Shown one piece after another: positions 26,528-36,433 of a stretch of DNA of 64,000 nt (positions are counted from its first letter, which is position 1; the number at the start of each line of letters is the position of its first letter). Below the pieces are notes generated by a model, which ran no database searches, was not told the DNA's origin, and saw only the letters and a list, made by a program, of their open reading frames with translations. Both the position numbers and the translations under genes were made by a program. Source of the stretch: Ignavibacteriales bacterium (GTDB lineage: Bacteria; Bacteroidota; Ignavibacteria; Ignavibacteriales; Melioribacteraceae); NCBI GenBank assembly GCA_016177735.1, contig JACOUS010000013.1:78567-142566 (forward strand). The letters run 5' to 3'.

Positions 26528-27301
26528 GTGAGAATATTGATTTCAAACGATGACGGTATCGATTCCCAGGGCATTGCGGCACTCGCAGAAGAATTAAAAA
26601 AGATCGGCGATATAATTGTGATTGCACCGCGCACAGAACAAAGTGCAGTTGGTCATGCAATCACAATGAAAATTCCTTTGAGGATTACCGAGTACTACAA
26701 AAACGGAGATTTTTTTGGATATGCAATTGAAGGAACTCCGGCAGACTGTATTAAAATCGGGATTCGCAACATACTTAAAACGCCGCCGGATATTGTTATT
26801 TCAGGAATCAATCACGGTTCGAATGCGGCAATAAATATTATTTACTCCGGAACAGTTTCTGCGGCACGCGAAGCGGCAATTATGGATGTTCCGGCAATTG
26901 CTGTTTCTGTTACAAGTCACGAAGCAAAAGATTTTCGATTCGCTGCAAAAGTTACTGCAAAACTTGCACAACAGGTTTTAAAACACGGACTGCCGAACGG
27001 AACATTATTGAACGTGAACGTTCCCGATGTGCCCGAAGAAAAAATTTCAGGCATGCTTTTAACACAGCAAGGCAAATCCAAATGGGATGATATTTACGAA
27101 GAACGCTGCGATCCTTATGGTAAAAAATATTATTGGCTTACCGGCAATCTCGTTGAAACAGACAAAGTACTTGAAACGGATCAGTTCGCAATCAAAAATA
27201 ATTATGTTTCCGTAACGCCAATCCATTTCGATCTAACGGATTACAAAACTTATAACTCGATGAAATCGTGGCAGATTGAAAATTTATTGAATCACGATTA
27301 G
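26528..27301 (+). CDS. surE: 5'-nucleotidase / exopolyphosphatase SurE
   Basis: Begins MRILISNDDGIDSQGIAALAEEL with the metal-binding Asp-Asp, then the GHAITMKIPL and EGTPADCIKIGI blocks and ISGINHGSNAAINIIYSGTV. Removes phosphate from nucleoside 5'- and 3'-monophosphates. The start is GTG at 26528. Length 257. First of four plus-strand genes. Confidence 0.96.
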   Translation: MRILISNDDGIDSQGIAALAEELKKIGDIIVIAPRTEQSAVGHAITMKIPLRITEYYKNGDFFGYAIEGTPADCIKIGIRNILKTPPDIVISGINHGSNAAINIIYSGTVSAAREAAIMDVPAIAVSVTSHEAKDFRFAAKVTAKLAQQVLKHGLPNGTLLNVNVPDVPEEKISGMLLTQQGKSKWDDIYEERCDPYGKKYYWLTGNLVETDKVLETDQFAIKNNYVSVTPIHFDLTDYKTYNSMKSWQIENLLNHD

Positions 27302-27310
27302 CAAAATTGA

Positions 27311-29437
27311 ATGAGCGGCATAAACAGTTTTAATATTTCATTCGAGACAAATTTTTTCATCGCACTCGTCTCTATTCTTTTGTTGATAGCCTATTCCATT
27401 TACATTTATAAGTACACTGTACCGAAAGTTTCATTTGCATTAAGAATTTTTTTATTATCGCTCCGCGCCGTAATTGTAATTCTAGTTCTGCTTTTAATCT
27501 TCGAGCCGCTGATTACACTTACTTTCAAAGAAACTCAAAAACAATTCACATATCTCTTTGTTGATAACTCACAATCTATGATTGCGAAGGAAAGCGCAAG
27601 CAGAAGCAGTGCTGTAAAAAAACTTGTGGATGACGTTTCTGCAAATCAAAACGATCTCAAAATTTTTTCTTTTGGAAAAGATGTTAATAAAATTGAGAAA
27701 GACAGTATCGACAAAATTAATTTTAGCGAACTGCTGACAGACTTTTCAAAAATATTTTCGTCGCTTGGTAAATCCGGCAATGCAAGTTCCGCAATAATTG
27801 TGAGCGATGGAATTATCACAAACGGAACCGAGCCGTATTACACCGCAGAAAAACTCGGCTTTCCCGTTTACACAATTGGAATCGGCGACACAACAAAAAT
27901 TAAAGATGCAGCCGTACGCGATGTCATTTACAATCAATACATTTACAAAAATAGACCGACAGAAATTGAAGCGGTGATAACAAGCTTCGGTTACGAAAAT
28001 CAAAATGCTCGAATAGTTTTTTATGACGAAGGGAAAGTTATCGGTTCGAAAGATATCGTACTGAGTGCAAGCGGCATTAACCGCGTAAAATTTGATTACA
28101 ACCCGGATCAAAGCGGCGAAAGGAAATTAAATGTAATTGTAACTCCACTCGCAAATGAATCGAATAAAACAAACAACAGCCGCACTTTTTTTATTAATGT
28201 ACTCGAAACAAAAATTAAAATTACTGTTGTTGCCGGTGCACCGTCGGCAGATTTATCCGCAACAACTCAAGCTTTGGCAAGCGATAAAAATCTAGAAGTA
28301 AAAAAAATCGTACAAGTTTCTTCCGGCAAATTTTGGGATAATTTGAATCTCTCTTTAATTGATTCTGCAGACATTTTATTTCTGGTTGATTTCCCCTCTG
28401 CCCGCTCGCCGAAACAATTGCTCGATAAAGTTCAGATCGCAGTTCAAAACAACAAACCGTTTTATATAGAAGTATCTGCAAACACTGATTACAGACTGTT
28501 AAAAAATTTTGAGAGAGCTCTCCCCTTCTCAATTGGAACTATTAATTACAACACATTTCAAGCACAGCCGGATTTAGTGAGCACAGCTTTTACAAATGCT
28601 TTTTCGGGTGCCGCCGATCAAATTAATATTTGGCAAAATCTACCACCGGTAACTAAAAGCAGTTCAAACTTTCCAGCAAAACCGGAAAGCAATGTTCTCA
28701 TAAAATCCAAAGTGAGAAACTTGCCGGTTGCATCGCCGCTGATGATAAGCCGTGCAGTTGCAAATCAAAGATCGATTGCAATGCTTGCCGGAGAAATCTG
28801 GCAGTGGAATTTATCAACAACAGAAAAACATCCGGGCTTCTTCAATAATTTTATTAACGATATTGTAAAGTGGCTTTACTTGAGTGATCAGCAAAAACAA
28901 TTTGTTATTCGTACCAACAAAAAAATTTTTTCATACGGCGAACAAGTTGAGTTTACCGCAGAGCTTTACGATCAGACTTTTACGCCGGTAGATTCTGCAC
29001 AAATTGAATTGACAATTAAAAAGCAAAACGAAGAGCACAAAATTAGTTTTGAAAAAGTAAACAGCGGAGTTTATCAGGCTTTTTTTGATGCCGGTGAAAC
29101 CGGCGATTACACTTTCGGCGGCACTGCAAAATTTAACGGCTCGTTAACTCAAAGTAATTCCGGAAGATTTACAATTACCGATGCACAAATCGAATTGCTC
29201 GACACAAGAATGAATATTGGTTTGCTTCAACAACTCGCACAAATTACAAGTGGAAAATATTTTCCGATTAACAATTACTTCTATTTGTTGAACGAGCTGA
29301 AGCGCATCAATAAAATTTCAAAAGACAAATCATCCTACACTGAAATAGAATTGTGGTCAAACGAATGGATAATGATTCTGATAATTTGTTTATTTGCAAT
29401 CGAATGGTTCATCAGAAAAAGAACAGGAATGTTATAA
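27311..29437 (+). CDS. membrane protein with von Willebrand A-like fold and internal Ig-like domains
   Basis: Two N-terminal helices (about residues 14-30 and 42-68) are followed by FVDNSQSMIAKESAS, a MIDAS-like DxSxS where the second Ser stands in SQS, and IVSDGIITNG, the second metal Thr/Asp region. Then beta domains, and a final helix (WIMILIICLFAIEWFIRKRTG) at the C-terminus. The layout resembles large Ignavibacteria/Bacteroidetes periplasmic-facing VWA/glutamine-amidotransferase-like proteins. No catalytic Cys triad was located. Function unknown; probably an envelope-anchored protein with two ends in the membrane. Confidence 0.75.
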   Translation: MSGINSFNISFETNFFIALVSILLLIAYSIYIYKYTVPKVSFALRIFLLSLRAVIVILVLLLIFEPLITLTFKETQKQFTYLFVDNSQSMIAKESASRSSAVKKLVDDVSANQNDLKIFSFGKDVNKIEKDSIDKINFSELLTDFSKIFSSLGKSGNASSAIIVSDGIITNGTEPYYTAEKLGFPVYTIGIGDTTKIKDAAVRDVIYNQYIYKNRPTEIEAVITSFGYENQNARIVFYDEGKVIGSKDIVLSASGINRVKFDYNPDQSGERKLNVIVTPLANESNKTNNSRTFFINVLETKIKITVVAGAPSADLSATTQALASDKNLEVKKIVQVSSGKFWDNLNLSLIDSADILFLVDFPSARSPKQLLDKVQIAVQNNKPFYIEVSANTDYRLLKNFERALPFSIGTINYNTFQAQPDLVSTAFTNAFSGAADQINIWQNLPPVTKSSSNFPAKPESNVLIKSKVRNLPVASPLMISRAVANQRSIAMLAGEIWQWNLSTTEKHPGFFNNFINDIVKWLYLSDQQKQFVIRTNKKIFSYGEQVEFTAELYDQTFTPVDSAQIELTIKKQNEEHKISFEKVNSGVYQAFFDAGETGDYTFGGTAKFNGSLTQSNSGRFTITDAQIELLDTRMNIGLLQQLAQITSGKYFPINNYFYLLNELKRINKISKDKSSYTEIELWSNEWIMILIICLFAIEWFIRKRTGML

Positions 29438-29452
29438 CATCACGGATAAATC

Positions 29453-29857
29453 ATGCCTTTCATTGAATTCACACCGAAAGAAAAAGTAAACGTAAAAATT
29501 CTCGACGAACAACACGAACAGCTCGCTGCACTCTTCAATGTTCTGCATTCGAATCTCGACGAAAGCAAGAGAGAGCTGGCTGCCGAAACATTAAAAGCGA
29601 TTATCGATTTGGTTGAAAAACATTTTTTTGCAGAAGAGAGATTGATGAAACAATTTCGCTTTACCGGCTATTTTTCTCACAAGCTTGAGCACGACCGCTT
29701 TTACAACAAACTGCTCCTACTTGCCGATAAATATAAGAAAGGCGAAGAGAGCATCGGTGAGCGCGAACTTGACGGCTTCAAACAATGGTTCTTCAATCAC
29801 ATTGAACTAAACGACAAAAAATGCGGAGAGTTTTTGAGTTCGCAAGGAATTAATTAA
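29453..29857 (+). CDS. bacteriohemerythrin-like oxygen-binding protein
   Basis: All seven di-iron ligands are in place: His21 (DEQHEQL), His57 and Glu61 (EKHFFAEERLM), His76 and His80 (FSHKLEHD), His116 and Asp121 (FFNHIELND). Length 134. Binds O2 reversibly; in bacteria it is used to sense or store oxygen. Single domain, cytoplasmic. In the surE operon, which gives no functional link. Confidence 0.95.
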   Translation: MPFIEFTPKEKVNVKILDEQHEQLAALFNVLHSNLDESKRELAAETLKAIIDLVEKHFFAEERLMKQFRFTGYFSHKLEHDRFYNKLLLLADKYKKGEESIGERELDGFKQWFFNHIELNDKKCGEFLSSQGIN

Positions 29858-29861
29858 TTGA

Positions 29862-30545
29862 ATGAAATTGTTTAATCAATTCTTCGATTTTTTTCTGCCG
29901 CGGTTCTGTATTTCATGCGAGAAGAAACTTTCATCCGAAGTGTATTTTGTTTGCAGCGGCTGCATTGACAGCATCAAAAATGCCGACGCCGGCAGAATCA
30001 CCCATGAATTCAACAGAAAATTTTTGAACGACAAACTTATCAACGATTTTACTTCCCCCTTTGTTTTTGAAAAAGAGAAAACACTTCAACACATAATTCA
30101 CGCATTAAAGTACAATGGAAATTTCCGGCTCGGAATCTTCCTCGGGCGATTAGCTGCAGAAAAAGCGAAACACAAAATTTCAGAATGGGATGCAGATATA
30201 ATCGTTCCGGTCCCAATTCACAGATTAAAGAAAGCGGAGAGAGGTTACAATCAATCGTTTTATATTTCAAAAGGAATCGGTTCTGTTCTGCAAATTCAGA
30301 TTGTTAAAAATGCGGTGGTGAGAAAAAAATTTACCGAAACGCAGACAGCTTTCGCTTCCGAAGAAAGAAAAGAGAATGTTAAAGATGCTTTTGCAATCAA
30401 AAACAAAAATGTAGTTCGCGGCAAAAAAATTATTCTCGTGGACGATGTGATCACAACCGGCGCAACAATTTCCGAATGCGCAAAAGTTTTGATCGAAAAC
30501 GGTGCAGAAAAAGTTTTTGCGTTTTCTGTGGCGGTTGCGGATTAA
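29862..30545 (+). CDS. ComF-family phosphoribosyltransferase-like protein
   Basis: A Cys-x2-Cys pair at the N-terminus (FCISCEKKL) with a second one in VCSGC forms a zinc knuckle, followed by IIVPVPIHRLKKAERGYNQS and the PRPP-binding loop IILVDDVITTGATISECAKVL. ComF proteins assist DNA uptake in naturally competent bacteria; no other competence gene is near. Starts 4 bp after the hemerythrin stop, so co-translation is likely. Confidence 0.93.
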   Translation: MKLFNQFFDFFLPRFCISCEKKLSSEVYFVCSGCIDSIKNADAGRITHEFNRKFLNDKLINDFTSPFVFEKEKTLQHIIHALKYNGNFRLGIFLGRLAAEKAKHKISEWDADIIVPVPIHRLKKAERGYNQSFYISKGIGSVLQIQIVKNAVVRKKFTETQTAFASEERKENVKDAFAIKNKNVVRGKKIILVDDVITTGATISECAKVLIENGAEKVFAFSVAVAD

Positions 30546-30565
30546 CAACGTTTGCTCATTTCAAA

Positions 30566-30595
30566 AAAGGCAGAACATTTAGCTATTCTGCCTTT
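30566..30595 (+). terminator. terminator between comF and the T9SS gene
   Basis: AAAGGCAGAA (30566-30575) and TTCTGCCTTT (30586-30595) form a ten-base stem over a short loop, with A/T flanks, serving both convergent transcripts. Confidence 0.85.
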
Positions 30596-30608
30596 AAAAG
30601 AATTTGGT

Positions 30609-32687
30609 TTACTTTACGAGCATTATTTTCTTTGTGAGTGTGTGTTTTTCTGTAACCAAAGCAGTGATGTATATTCCGCTTGGTAAACTGCTTCCATTAA
30701 ATTCAAACTCGTATCTACCAGCTGAAAATGTTTTGTTTGCAAGTTCAGCAACTTCCCTACCTAATATGTCGTAAACTTTCAAAGAAACATGTCCACTATT
30801 GGGAATTGCAAAAGTAATTTTTGTTGTTGGATTGAAGGGATTTGGATGAGTTTCTAATGATTCCGAGTAACTTTCACTTTCAACTGCTGCAACAGATGAT
30901 TCATCAAAGTTCTGTTTCATCAATGCAGAACCACTAACAGTTTTTGTTACAGTATAAGTCGAACTGTTTGCATCTGATACTACACATTTTATATCGAATG
31001 ATCTGCCATCTGAAATTCGTGTAACAGTATTGGTTGTATTGTAAATACTAAACCACGAACCGCATGCCACTGCATTGGGTGCTATTTCACCCATTTCAGC
31101 AGAAGCATCAAGTGAAAGAACTTCATCACAATGAACGTAGTATGACCAGCTGTAAGTATATGGCGATTTGCCGCCAGAAGCTGCAGCAGTGTAAGTTCCG
31201 CTCTGTCCGTTAGTTAAACTTGATGGCCCCGACATAGTAGCAGTTAATGGAGGATAGATTGTAAATGATATTTCTTGGTATTTCCAGCCTTGTTGATATT
31301 CACTGCTATAATTGTCATCATAGTATGGTTTATGATTAACTCTAAATTTAATATTGCCAGTACCTAATTCATCAGCAGTAAGTGACAAACTCTCAGTGCC
31401 GCAGAATGGATAATCTTCACCAAATGTTTTGATTAATAAGTCATTTCGATAAACATCAACTCGGGTAATTGAGCGATCTGATATAATCCACTCAAACTCA
31501 TAAATATTACCATTCTTTTTGTATGTAAGATCAAATACATGTGAACCGGGCAAAAATCTTCTTATTCCAGAATCATCCCCCCATGCATTTGCGACATAGT
31601 AATTTAAAATTGTAGAACCAGGTTTGTTTTGGGAGTTATTTGAAACTCTCAAGGGATTTTTGAACCCACTAAAATTTGGTGAAGTTCTATAAGAACAAAC
31701 ATACCTTCCAACTGAGTCGAACTTGTGTAGAAGGTTCAACCCTAAATCCGAGACAAGAAAAGTTCCGAAAGAAGCCATCCCTATATCAGTGATATAACTA
31801 CTAGCTGGCATAACTGTCACAGAATATCCGACGAGATCGTTCGATTCGGAACGTACATAAGCAAATCTCCTCTTTGTATTCTCATAAATTAATAACTCAC
31901 GACAACAATCGTCTATCTTAGTAATAGATATTTTCTCTAATGTTTCAAATCTTTGATCTGAATGAGTAGTTAAATCGTAAAAGCCAGTATAAAGATTCAA
32001 AATATTTCCAGAAGTATTGATATGTAGCAATTTATTATAATTATCAACAACCCAAATCCCTTTTTTATTTTGAAGATCATAAGAAAGAGCAATATCAATA
32101 GGCTTTTCTAAGTTACTAACATTTATCGTATAGGAGTAATTCAGAGTATTATTTTGGTAGTTATAATTTAGCACAATTATTTTTTTCTGTTCACTGTCAC
32201 TTATATAGACATTGCCTTCTAAGTCAACAGTTAGGGCAGATGGGCTAGAAAATTTATAGTCTGCTGCATTGTCTCCGAAAGATTTGATCTCTTGATTAGA
32301 AGTATTAGAAAATACAATCCGTTTCCAATAGGGATCTAATAGAAAAACGGCATAATTATCCGTAGAATAATAATAACTATCCATATCGATAGGCGCATGA
32401 TAACTGAACATATCACGATTTAGATATTGCCGGGCAAGATTTTTTGTTACCTCAAAAATTTGCGGTACATCGTTGAACTTGGTTGGGATCAGTCCATTGT
32501 CAATAATTCTTAATGTCACTTCGGACGAATTCATAATTTGTTGAGTTGATGCTACAGAAGATAATTTTAAATTTGGTGCCTCGCGGCTTTCCGTTTCTTT
32601 TATTGAAAAATCTTTCTCAAATATTTGACTGTAATAAGAATTACAAAAGAATACAAAGAACATAACAATGAATTTTAGACTTCGCAT
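30609..32687 (-). CDS. T9SS-exported propeller/PKD-like protein with C-terminal sorting domain
   Basis: Signal peptide MRSLKFIVMFFVFFCNSYYSQ. Residues about 90-380 contain several NHL-like beta-propeller blades (SPSALTVDLEGNVYISDSE). A PKD/SprB-like domain with PSSLTNGQSGTYTAAASGG follows near residue 490. The C-terminus is a textbook type A sorting domain: ETHPNPFNPTTKITFAIP, SLKVYDILGREVAEL, GRYEFEFNGSSLPSGIYI, TKKIMLVK. Hence secreted by the type IX system and probably anchored to the cell surface. No recognised catalytic domain. Confidence 0.9.
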   Translation of the reverse strand: MRSLKFIVMFFVFFCNSYYSQIFEKDFSIKETESREAPNLKLSSVASTQQIMNSSEVTLRIIDNGLIPTKFNDVPQIFEVTKNLARQYLNRDMFSYHAPIDMDSYYYSTDNYAVFLLDPYWKRIVFSNTSNQEIKSFGDNAADYKFSSPSALTVDLEGNVYISDSEQKKIIVLNYNYQNNTLNYSYTINVSNLEKPIDIALSYDLQNKKGIWVVDNYNKLLHINTSGNILNLYTGFYDLTTHSDQRFETLEKISITKIDDCCRELLIYENTKRRFAYVRSESNDLVGYSVTVMPASSYITDIGMASFGTFLVSDLGLNLLHKFDSVGRYVCSYRTSPNFSGFKNPLRVSNNSQNKPGSTILNYYVANAWGDDSGIRRFLPGSHVFDLTYKKNGNIYEFEWIISDRSITRVDVYRNDLLIKTFGEDYPFCGTESLSLTADELGTGNIKFRVNHKPYYDDNYSSEYQQGWKYQEISFTIYPPLTATMSGPSSLTNGQSGTYTAAASGGKSPYTYSWSYYVHCDEVLSLDASAEMGEIAPNAVACGSWFSIYNTTNTVTRISDGRSFDIKCVVSDANSSTYTVTKTVSGSALMKQNFDESSVAAVESESYSESLETHPNPFNPTTKITFAIPNSGHVSLKVYDILGREVAELANKTFSAGRYEFEFNGSSLPSGIYITALVTEKHTLTKKIMLVK

Positions 32688-32698
32688 TTTTTGCCCCC

Positions 32699-33697
32699 TT
32701 AATTAAGTTTCTGAATAATATATTCTAATTCATCTATATGATACTTAGTATCAAGTTTTATTGCACCACTTTTTGCTCCGACTGACAACATATATACTGT
32801 TCCATCAGGTGCTACTTTCATGAAAAGATGATCTGAAATGTAATCGTTGTACATATTGTTATTTCTGTTCACATGAAAGGTTTTACTTTCCCGATTTTTC
32901 AAATTGTACATTATTATTTCGTTATCGCGGAAAGTATAGGCATTTTCCTTGGCGTCGCAGCCAATGAAATATTTTATCCCGAAATCGTTTGTATTGTCAT
33001 AAGGGAAAAGCATTGTCTCATTAATATCTTTTGGTTCTTTCTGTTGCTCTTTCGGAATAGATTCTATATAGTAATTTTTTCCTTTTACTGCAGAGTTTAA
33101 GTAGTAATTAGTAGTTGCATGGGGATAGTTTGTTTTACCTATAAAATTCCCGTCTTTGTCATATAAATAAAATAACCGCGTATCATTATCTGGACCTAAA
33201 ATGACTGGAAATGTGCCAATACAAATTTCATCGTTGTTATTGATAAAAAATCTTTTTACATAATTACTTCCAAAAAAATTAAGTTGGAACTTGTTTATTT
33301 TTTTGCAGTTTTGATCATACTTTTCCATATTAATAAAAAATTCCCCATCCAAAAAAAGTACATATAATGAACCTTTTGTGTCGCATGATACTGAAATCGT
33401 ATTGATTCTTTTGTTGGCAACTAACTGTGATGAAATAGAAATTTCATCCACTAAAGTTCCTTTATTATACTTATATACTTTTTCTGTAAATGGATTAGCA
33501 ATATAGATGTTATCATCCCTATCTACTGTGTAATCTGCACGTATAAAAGTATGAGGATATTCTTTATTAGAAAAGATTGGACTTGATCTTTTGGCTGGGT
33601 TATTATCCAAAATAGCAGTTTTTAATACAACATTACTTTGTGACAAAAGTATATTTGTGCAAATCACAAAGAAAAAAAATAAATATTCTGATTTCAT
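32699..33697 (-). CDS. exported beta-propeller-like protein (332 aa)
   Basis: Signal peptide MKSEYLFFFFVICTNILLSQ, then a strand-rich domain with repeated six-bladed-propeller phrasing: DRDDNIYIANPFTEKVYKY near residue 58 and LFYLYDKDGNFIGK near 180. No C-terminal sorting domain, so it should stay periplasmic or be released differently. It lies 11 bp upstream of the T9SS gene and 20 bp after the amidase gene. Function unknown. Confidence 0.75.
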   Translation of the reverse strand: MKSEYLFFFFVICTNILLSQSNVVLKTAILDNNPAKRSSPIFSNKEYPHTFIRADYTVDRDDNIYIANPFTEKVYKYNKGTLVDEISISSQLVANKRINTISVSCDTKGSLYVLFLDGEFFINMEKYDQNCKKINKFQLNFFGSNYVKRFFINNNDEICIGTFPVILGPDNDTRLFYLYDKDGNFIGKTNYPHATTNYYLNSAVKGKNYYIESIPKEQQKEPKDINETMLFPYDNTNDFGIKYFIGCDAKENAYTFRDNEIIMYNLKNRESKTFHVNRNNNMYNDYISDHLFMKVAPDGTVYMLSVGAKSGAIKLDTKYHIDELEYIIQKLN

Positions 33698-33717
33698 TTT
33701 ATTCCCCTTTTAAAAAT

Positions 33718-34515
33718 TTATTTACGGTAATAGTGTGCTATATAATTTGGATACTGCCACCAACTAAATACACCGCCATTAGCCGGTGTATTAAAAACGC
33801 CAACTCGTGTTTCTTTAGCTCCATAATGAAAAAATTCAGCTATGCCTATTGAGCTAATTACACTATAATCATTTACGTTGGGATAAGAAACGCTGGTAAT
33901 TGTTCCCAAATGATCATACTTCCCATCATTATCCCAATCGTAAGCAACAACATCACCAACCTTTATATTGCTAGTTTGTACACGAGAAAAGCTATTATCG
34001 TTAAGAAATGTATTACAGTTAAATGGATTACTAATTATAACCGAGACTCCAGCATCAATAAATGCTCTATAAACTAATGCATAACATACATATCCAGCTT
34101 GATATTCCGGCTCCGGCGACTGAGTATTGGTAGATGATATCCACCCCGGGAAACCGCCGCCTGATATTAATTGATATTGACTATAAGAAGTTTGGTTCGT
34201 AACTGTTGCATTGTTCAGTCTCTTGATATAGTTTTCTTTATCATCCACTTGTAATTGTTCCCCTACTAATCCTGAAGGTGTCCATGCAACAGCACCATCA
34301 TTATAAATGATAGGAGCGAGTGGTGGAGGTGGCTGAACGACGTTATCGGGAATAAAATATTTTGGACAGTCCTTAGTAAATTTGTTGACTTCTTTTGCGA
34401 CTCTAAAGTTACCTTCAGTTCCATTTCCAGGGTCTTGAGTATAATTTGTACTTGTACAACCAACTAATGTTGCTACAATTGAGATTAACAAAAATGAAAG
34501 ATTTTTTTTCTTCAT
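33718..34515 (-). CDS. exported lipoprotein with amidase/CHAP-like domain
   Basis: The lipoprotein signal peptide MKKKNLSFLLISIVATLVGC is clear (lipidated Cys20). In the middle lies YVCYALVYRAFIDAG with a candidate catalytic Cys, and later KVGDVVAYDWDNDGKYDHLG with the candidate His, the pattern of Amidase_6/CHAP peptidoglycan or small-amide hydrolases. A GGAGGG Shine-Dalgarno precedes the ATG. As the first gene of the trio, it may act on a cell-wall substrate next to the surface proteins; the catalytic role is an inference. Confidence 0.7.
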   Translation of the reverse strand: MKKKNLSFLLISIVATLVGCTSTNYTQDPGNGTEGNFRVAKEVNKFTKDCPKYFIPDNVVQPPPPLAPIIYNDGAVAWTPSGLVGEQLQVDDKENYIKRLNNATVTNQTSYSQYQLISGGGFPGWISSTNTQSPEPEYQAGYVCYALVYRAFIDAGVSVIISNPFNCNTFLNDNSFSRVQTSNIKVGDVVAYDWDNDGKYDHLGTITSVSYPNVNDYSVISSIGIAEFFHYGAKETRVGVFNTPANGGVFSWWQYPNYIAHYYRK

Positions 34516-34804
34516 GTTTCCCTCCGATTGTTAGTAAAAAATCTTCAATTGAATACAATCGAAATTATAACTCCGTCACAAGTTACAAAAGGTAATAATT
34601 TAGGTATTGTCTACATAAATAGTTTTTGTTATTCTTATTCAGAATTGGAAGCTTTTGGAGTTTTTGCTTGATGTTTAATATGCTGATTATTTATTGGATA
34701 CTAATTAAGTTCATTTAGGAATGTTGATGAGATTAGTCGCAACTTATAATTCCTTCTGTAACATGAGAAAGTAAAAAGTAATATGCTCGATAGATTAAGC
34801 TTGC
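34516..34804. other. intergenic gap upstream of the trio, with a degenerate inverted repeat
   Basis: The 289 bp hold no gene. GTTACAAAAGGTAATAAT at 34582-34599 and its near-complement at 34746-34762 form an imperfect inverted repeat about 180 bp apart, perhaps a decayed element. The minus-strand promoter of the trio should lie here but no clean TAnnTTTG box was found. Confidence 0.4.
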
Positions 34805-36433
34805 CTACATCTTCTCCGGCGCGCTAACATCAAGTATCGTCAATCCATTTTTCAACACTGTACGCACGGCAAGTGCCAAAGCAATTCTTGCTTCTGCAAG
34901 TTTTTGCTCGCTGCCGATTATTCTGCAGAACGTATAAAATTTATGGAAGAGTGCCGCAAGTTCTTCAAGGTATGTTGATATTCTGTGCGGTTCAAAATTT
35001 TCCGAGCAGAACAAAACTTCATCAGGAAATTCATAAAGTTTTTTTACCAGGTTTTGTTCTTCGGATGTTGTCAGCAATTCGAGATTTTCCAGATTGGCTG
35101 TCAATCCTTCGTCTTTCGTCATCCTCAATATTGAAGAGATCCTCGCGTGTGCATACTGAAGATAAAAAACCGGGTTCTCGTCTGATTGTTTTTTTGCAAG
35201 GTCTAGATCAAAATTCAAGTGGCTTCCGATGCTTCGCATTATAAAAAAGTAACGGACAACGTCACTGCCTACTTCGTCAATCAATTCATCGAGCGTAATA
35301 TAATTTGCTTTGCGTGTGGACATTTTAACAATCTCGCCTTTCTGCATTATCGTAACAAACTGATGTATCAAAACTTTTATTTTGCTTGCATCGTAATTCA
35401 ATGCTTTAAGCCCGGCAAGCACATCGGGGTATGTTGCGTTATGATCCGAGCCGAAAAGATCAACGGCGAGGTCGTAGCCGCGCTCAAACTTTGTTATGTG
35501 ATAAGCAATATCGGGCAAGCGGTAAGTAGGCTCGCCGCTCGATTTCACAATAACTTTATCTTGCTCGTTGCCGAGTTCGGTAAACTTCAGCCAAACAGCG
35601 CCTTCTTTTTCATACGATAAATTTCTTTTCTTAAATTCATCAAGCAGTGCTTTTATTTTCCCTTCTTCGTACAAATTGTTTTCGTTGTAATAATTTTTGA
35701 AATGAATTTTCAGACGTTCCAAAGTTTTATTGATGTCCACAAAAATTTCTTTTTCGGCAGTCCGCTTGAAAATACCTTCTGCATCTTCGTTAATTAATTT
35801 ATCGCCGTGTTCGTTTTTTAATTTTTCGGCAATCTCTTTTATGTATTCACCCTGGTAATAATCTTCGGGAAAATCTATTGGCTGACCGAGCAGTTCGAGA
35901 TAACGGCGACGAACCGAATCACCGAGCACGCGCATCTGTCTGCCGGCATTATTGAAATAATATTCTCTATCAACATCGTAGCCAATCCATTCGAGCATGT
36001 TTGCAACCGTATCGCCGATTACGGCATTCCTTCCGTGCCCGACTGTTAACGGTCCGGTTGGATTTGCGGAGACAAACTCAACCTGTGCTTTTTTGCCGGC
36101 ATACTTTTTTGATTTGCCGTAGCTTTCTTGTGCGGAAAGAATTTCTCTGATTATTTCAGGAACGTATGAAGAAGCAAAATAAAAATTTATAAAACCCGGT
36201 CCGGCAATTTCTATTCTCTCTATAATAGATTTATCGTAATCAAGATTTGCAATTATTTCATTGGCAAGCTCACGCGGATTACGTTTCAGTTTTTTAGTCA
36301 GCATCATCGCGGCATTTGTAGAATAATCACCGTGACTTTGCTGAGCCGGCACTGAAAAAATCAGTTCAACATCTTGCAAATAAATTAACTTCTGCGAAGC
36401 ATCTTCAAAAATTTTCTTGAGATATCTTTTCAA
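34805..36433 (-). CDS. argS: arginyl-tRNA synthetase
   Basis: Class I enzyme. The HIGH-type motif is in SANPTGPLTVGHGRNAVIGD (HGR at about 133-135), KMSKS-type as KMSTRKANYITLDEL, and the N-terminal Add-1 domain is truncated in the usual way for bacteria. The C-terminal DALR-type anticodon domain ends with AEARIALALAVRTVLKNGLTIL. Length 542. rsfS ends one base upstream. Confidence 0.97.
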   Translation of the reverse strand: MKRYLKKIFEDASQKLIYLQDVELIFSVPAQQSHGDYSTNAAMMLTKKLKRNPRELANEIIANLDYDKSIIERIEIAGPGFINFYFASSYVPEIIREILSAQESYGKSKKYAGKKAQVEFVSANPTGPLTVGHGRNAVIGDTVANMLEWIGYDVDREYYFNNAGRQMRVLGDSVRRRYLELLGQPIDFPEDYYQGEYIKEIAEKLKNEHGDKLINEDAEGIFKRTAEKEIFVDINKTLERLKIHFKNYYNENNLYEEGKIKALLDEFKKRNLSYEKEGAVWLKFTELGNEQDKVIVKSSGEPTYRLPDIAYHITKFERGYDLAVDLFGSDHNATYPDVLAGLKALNYDASKIKVLIHQFVTIMQKGEIVKMSTRKANYITLDELIDEVGSDVVRYFFIMRSIGSHLNFDLDLAKKQSDENPVFYLQYAHARISSILRMTKDEGLTANLENLELLTTSEEQNLVKKLYEFPDEVLFCSENFEPHRISTYLEELAALFHKFYTFCRIIGSEQKLAEARIALALAVRTVLKNGLTILDVSAPEKM

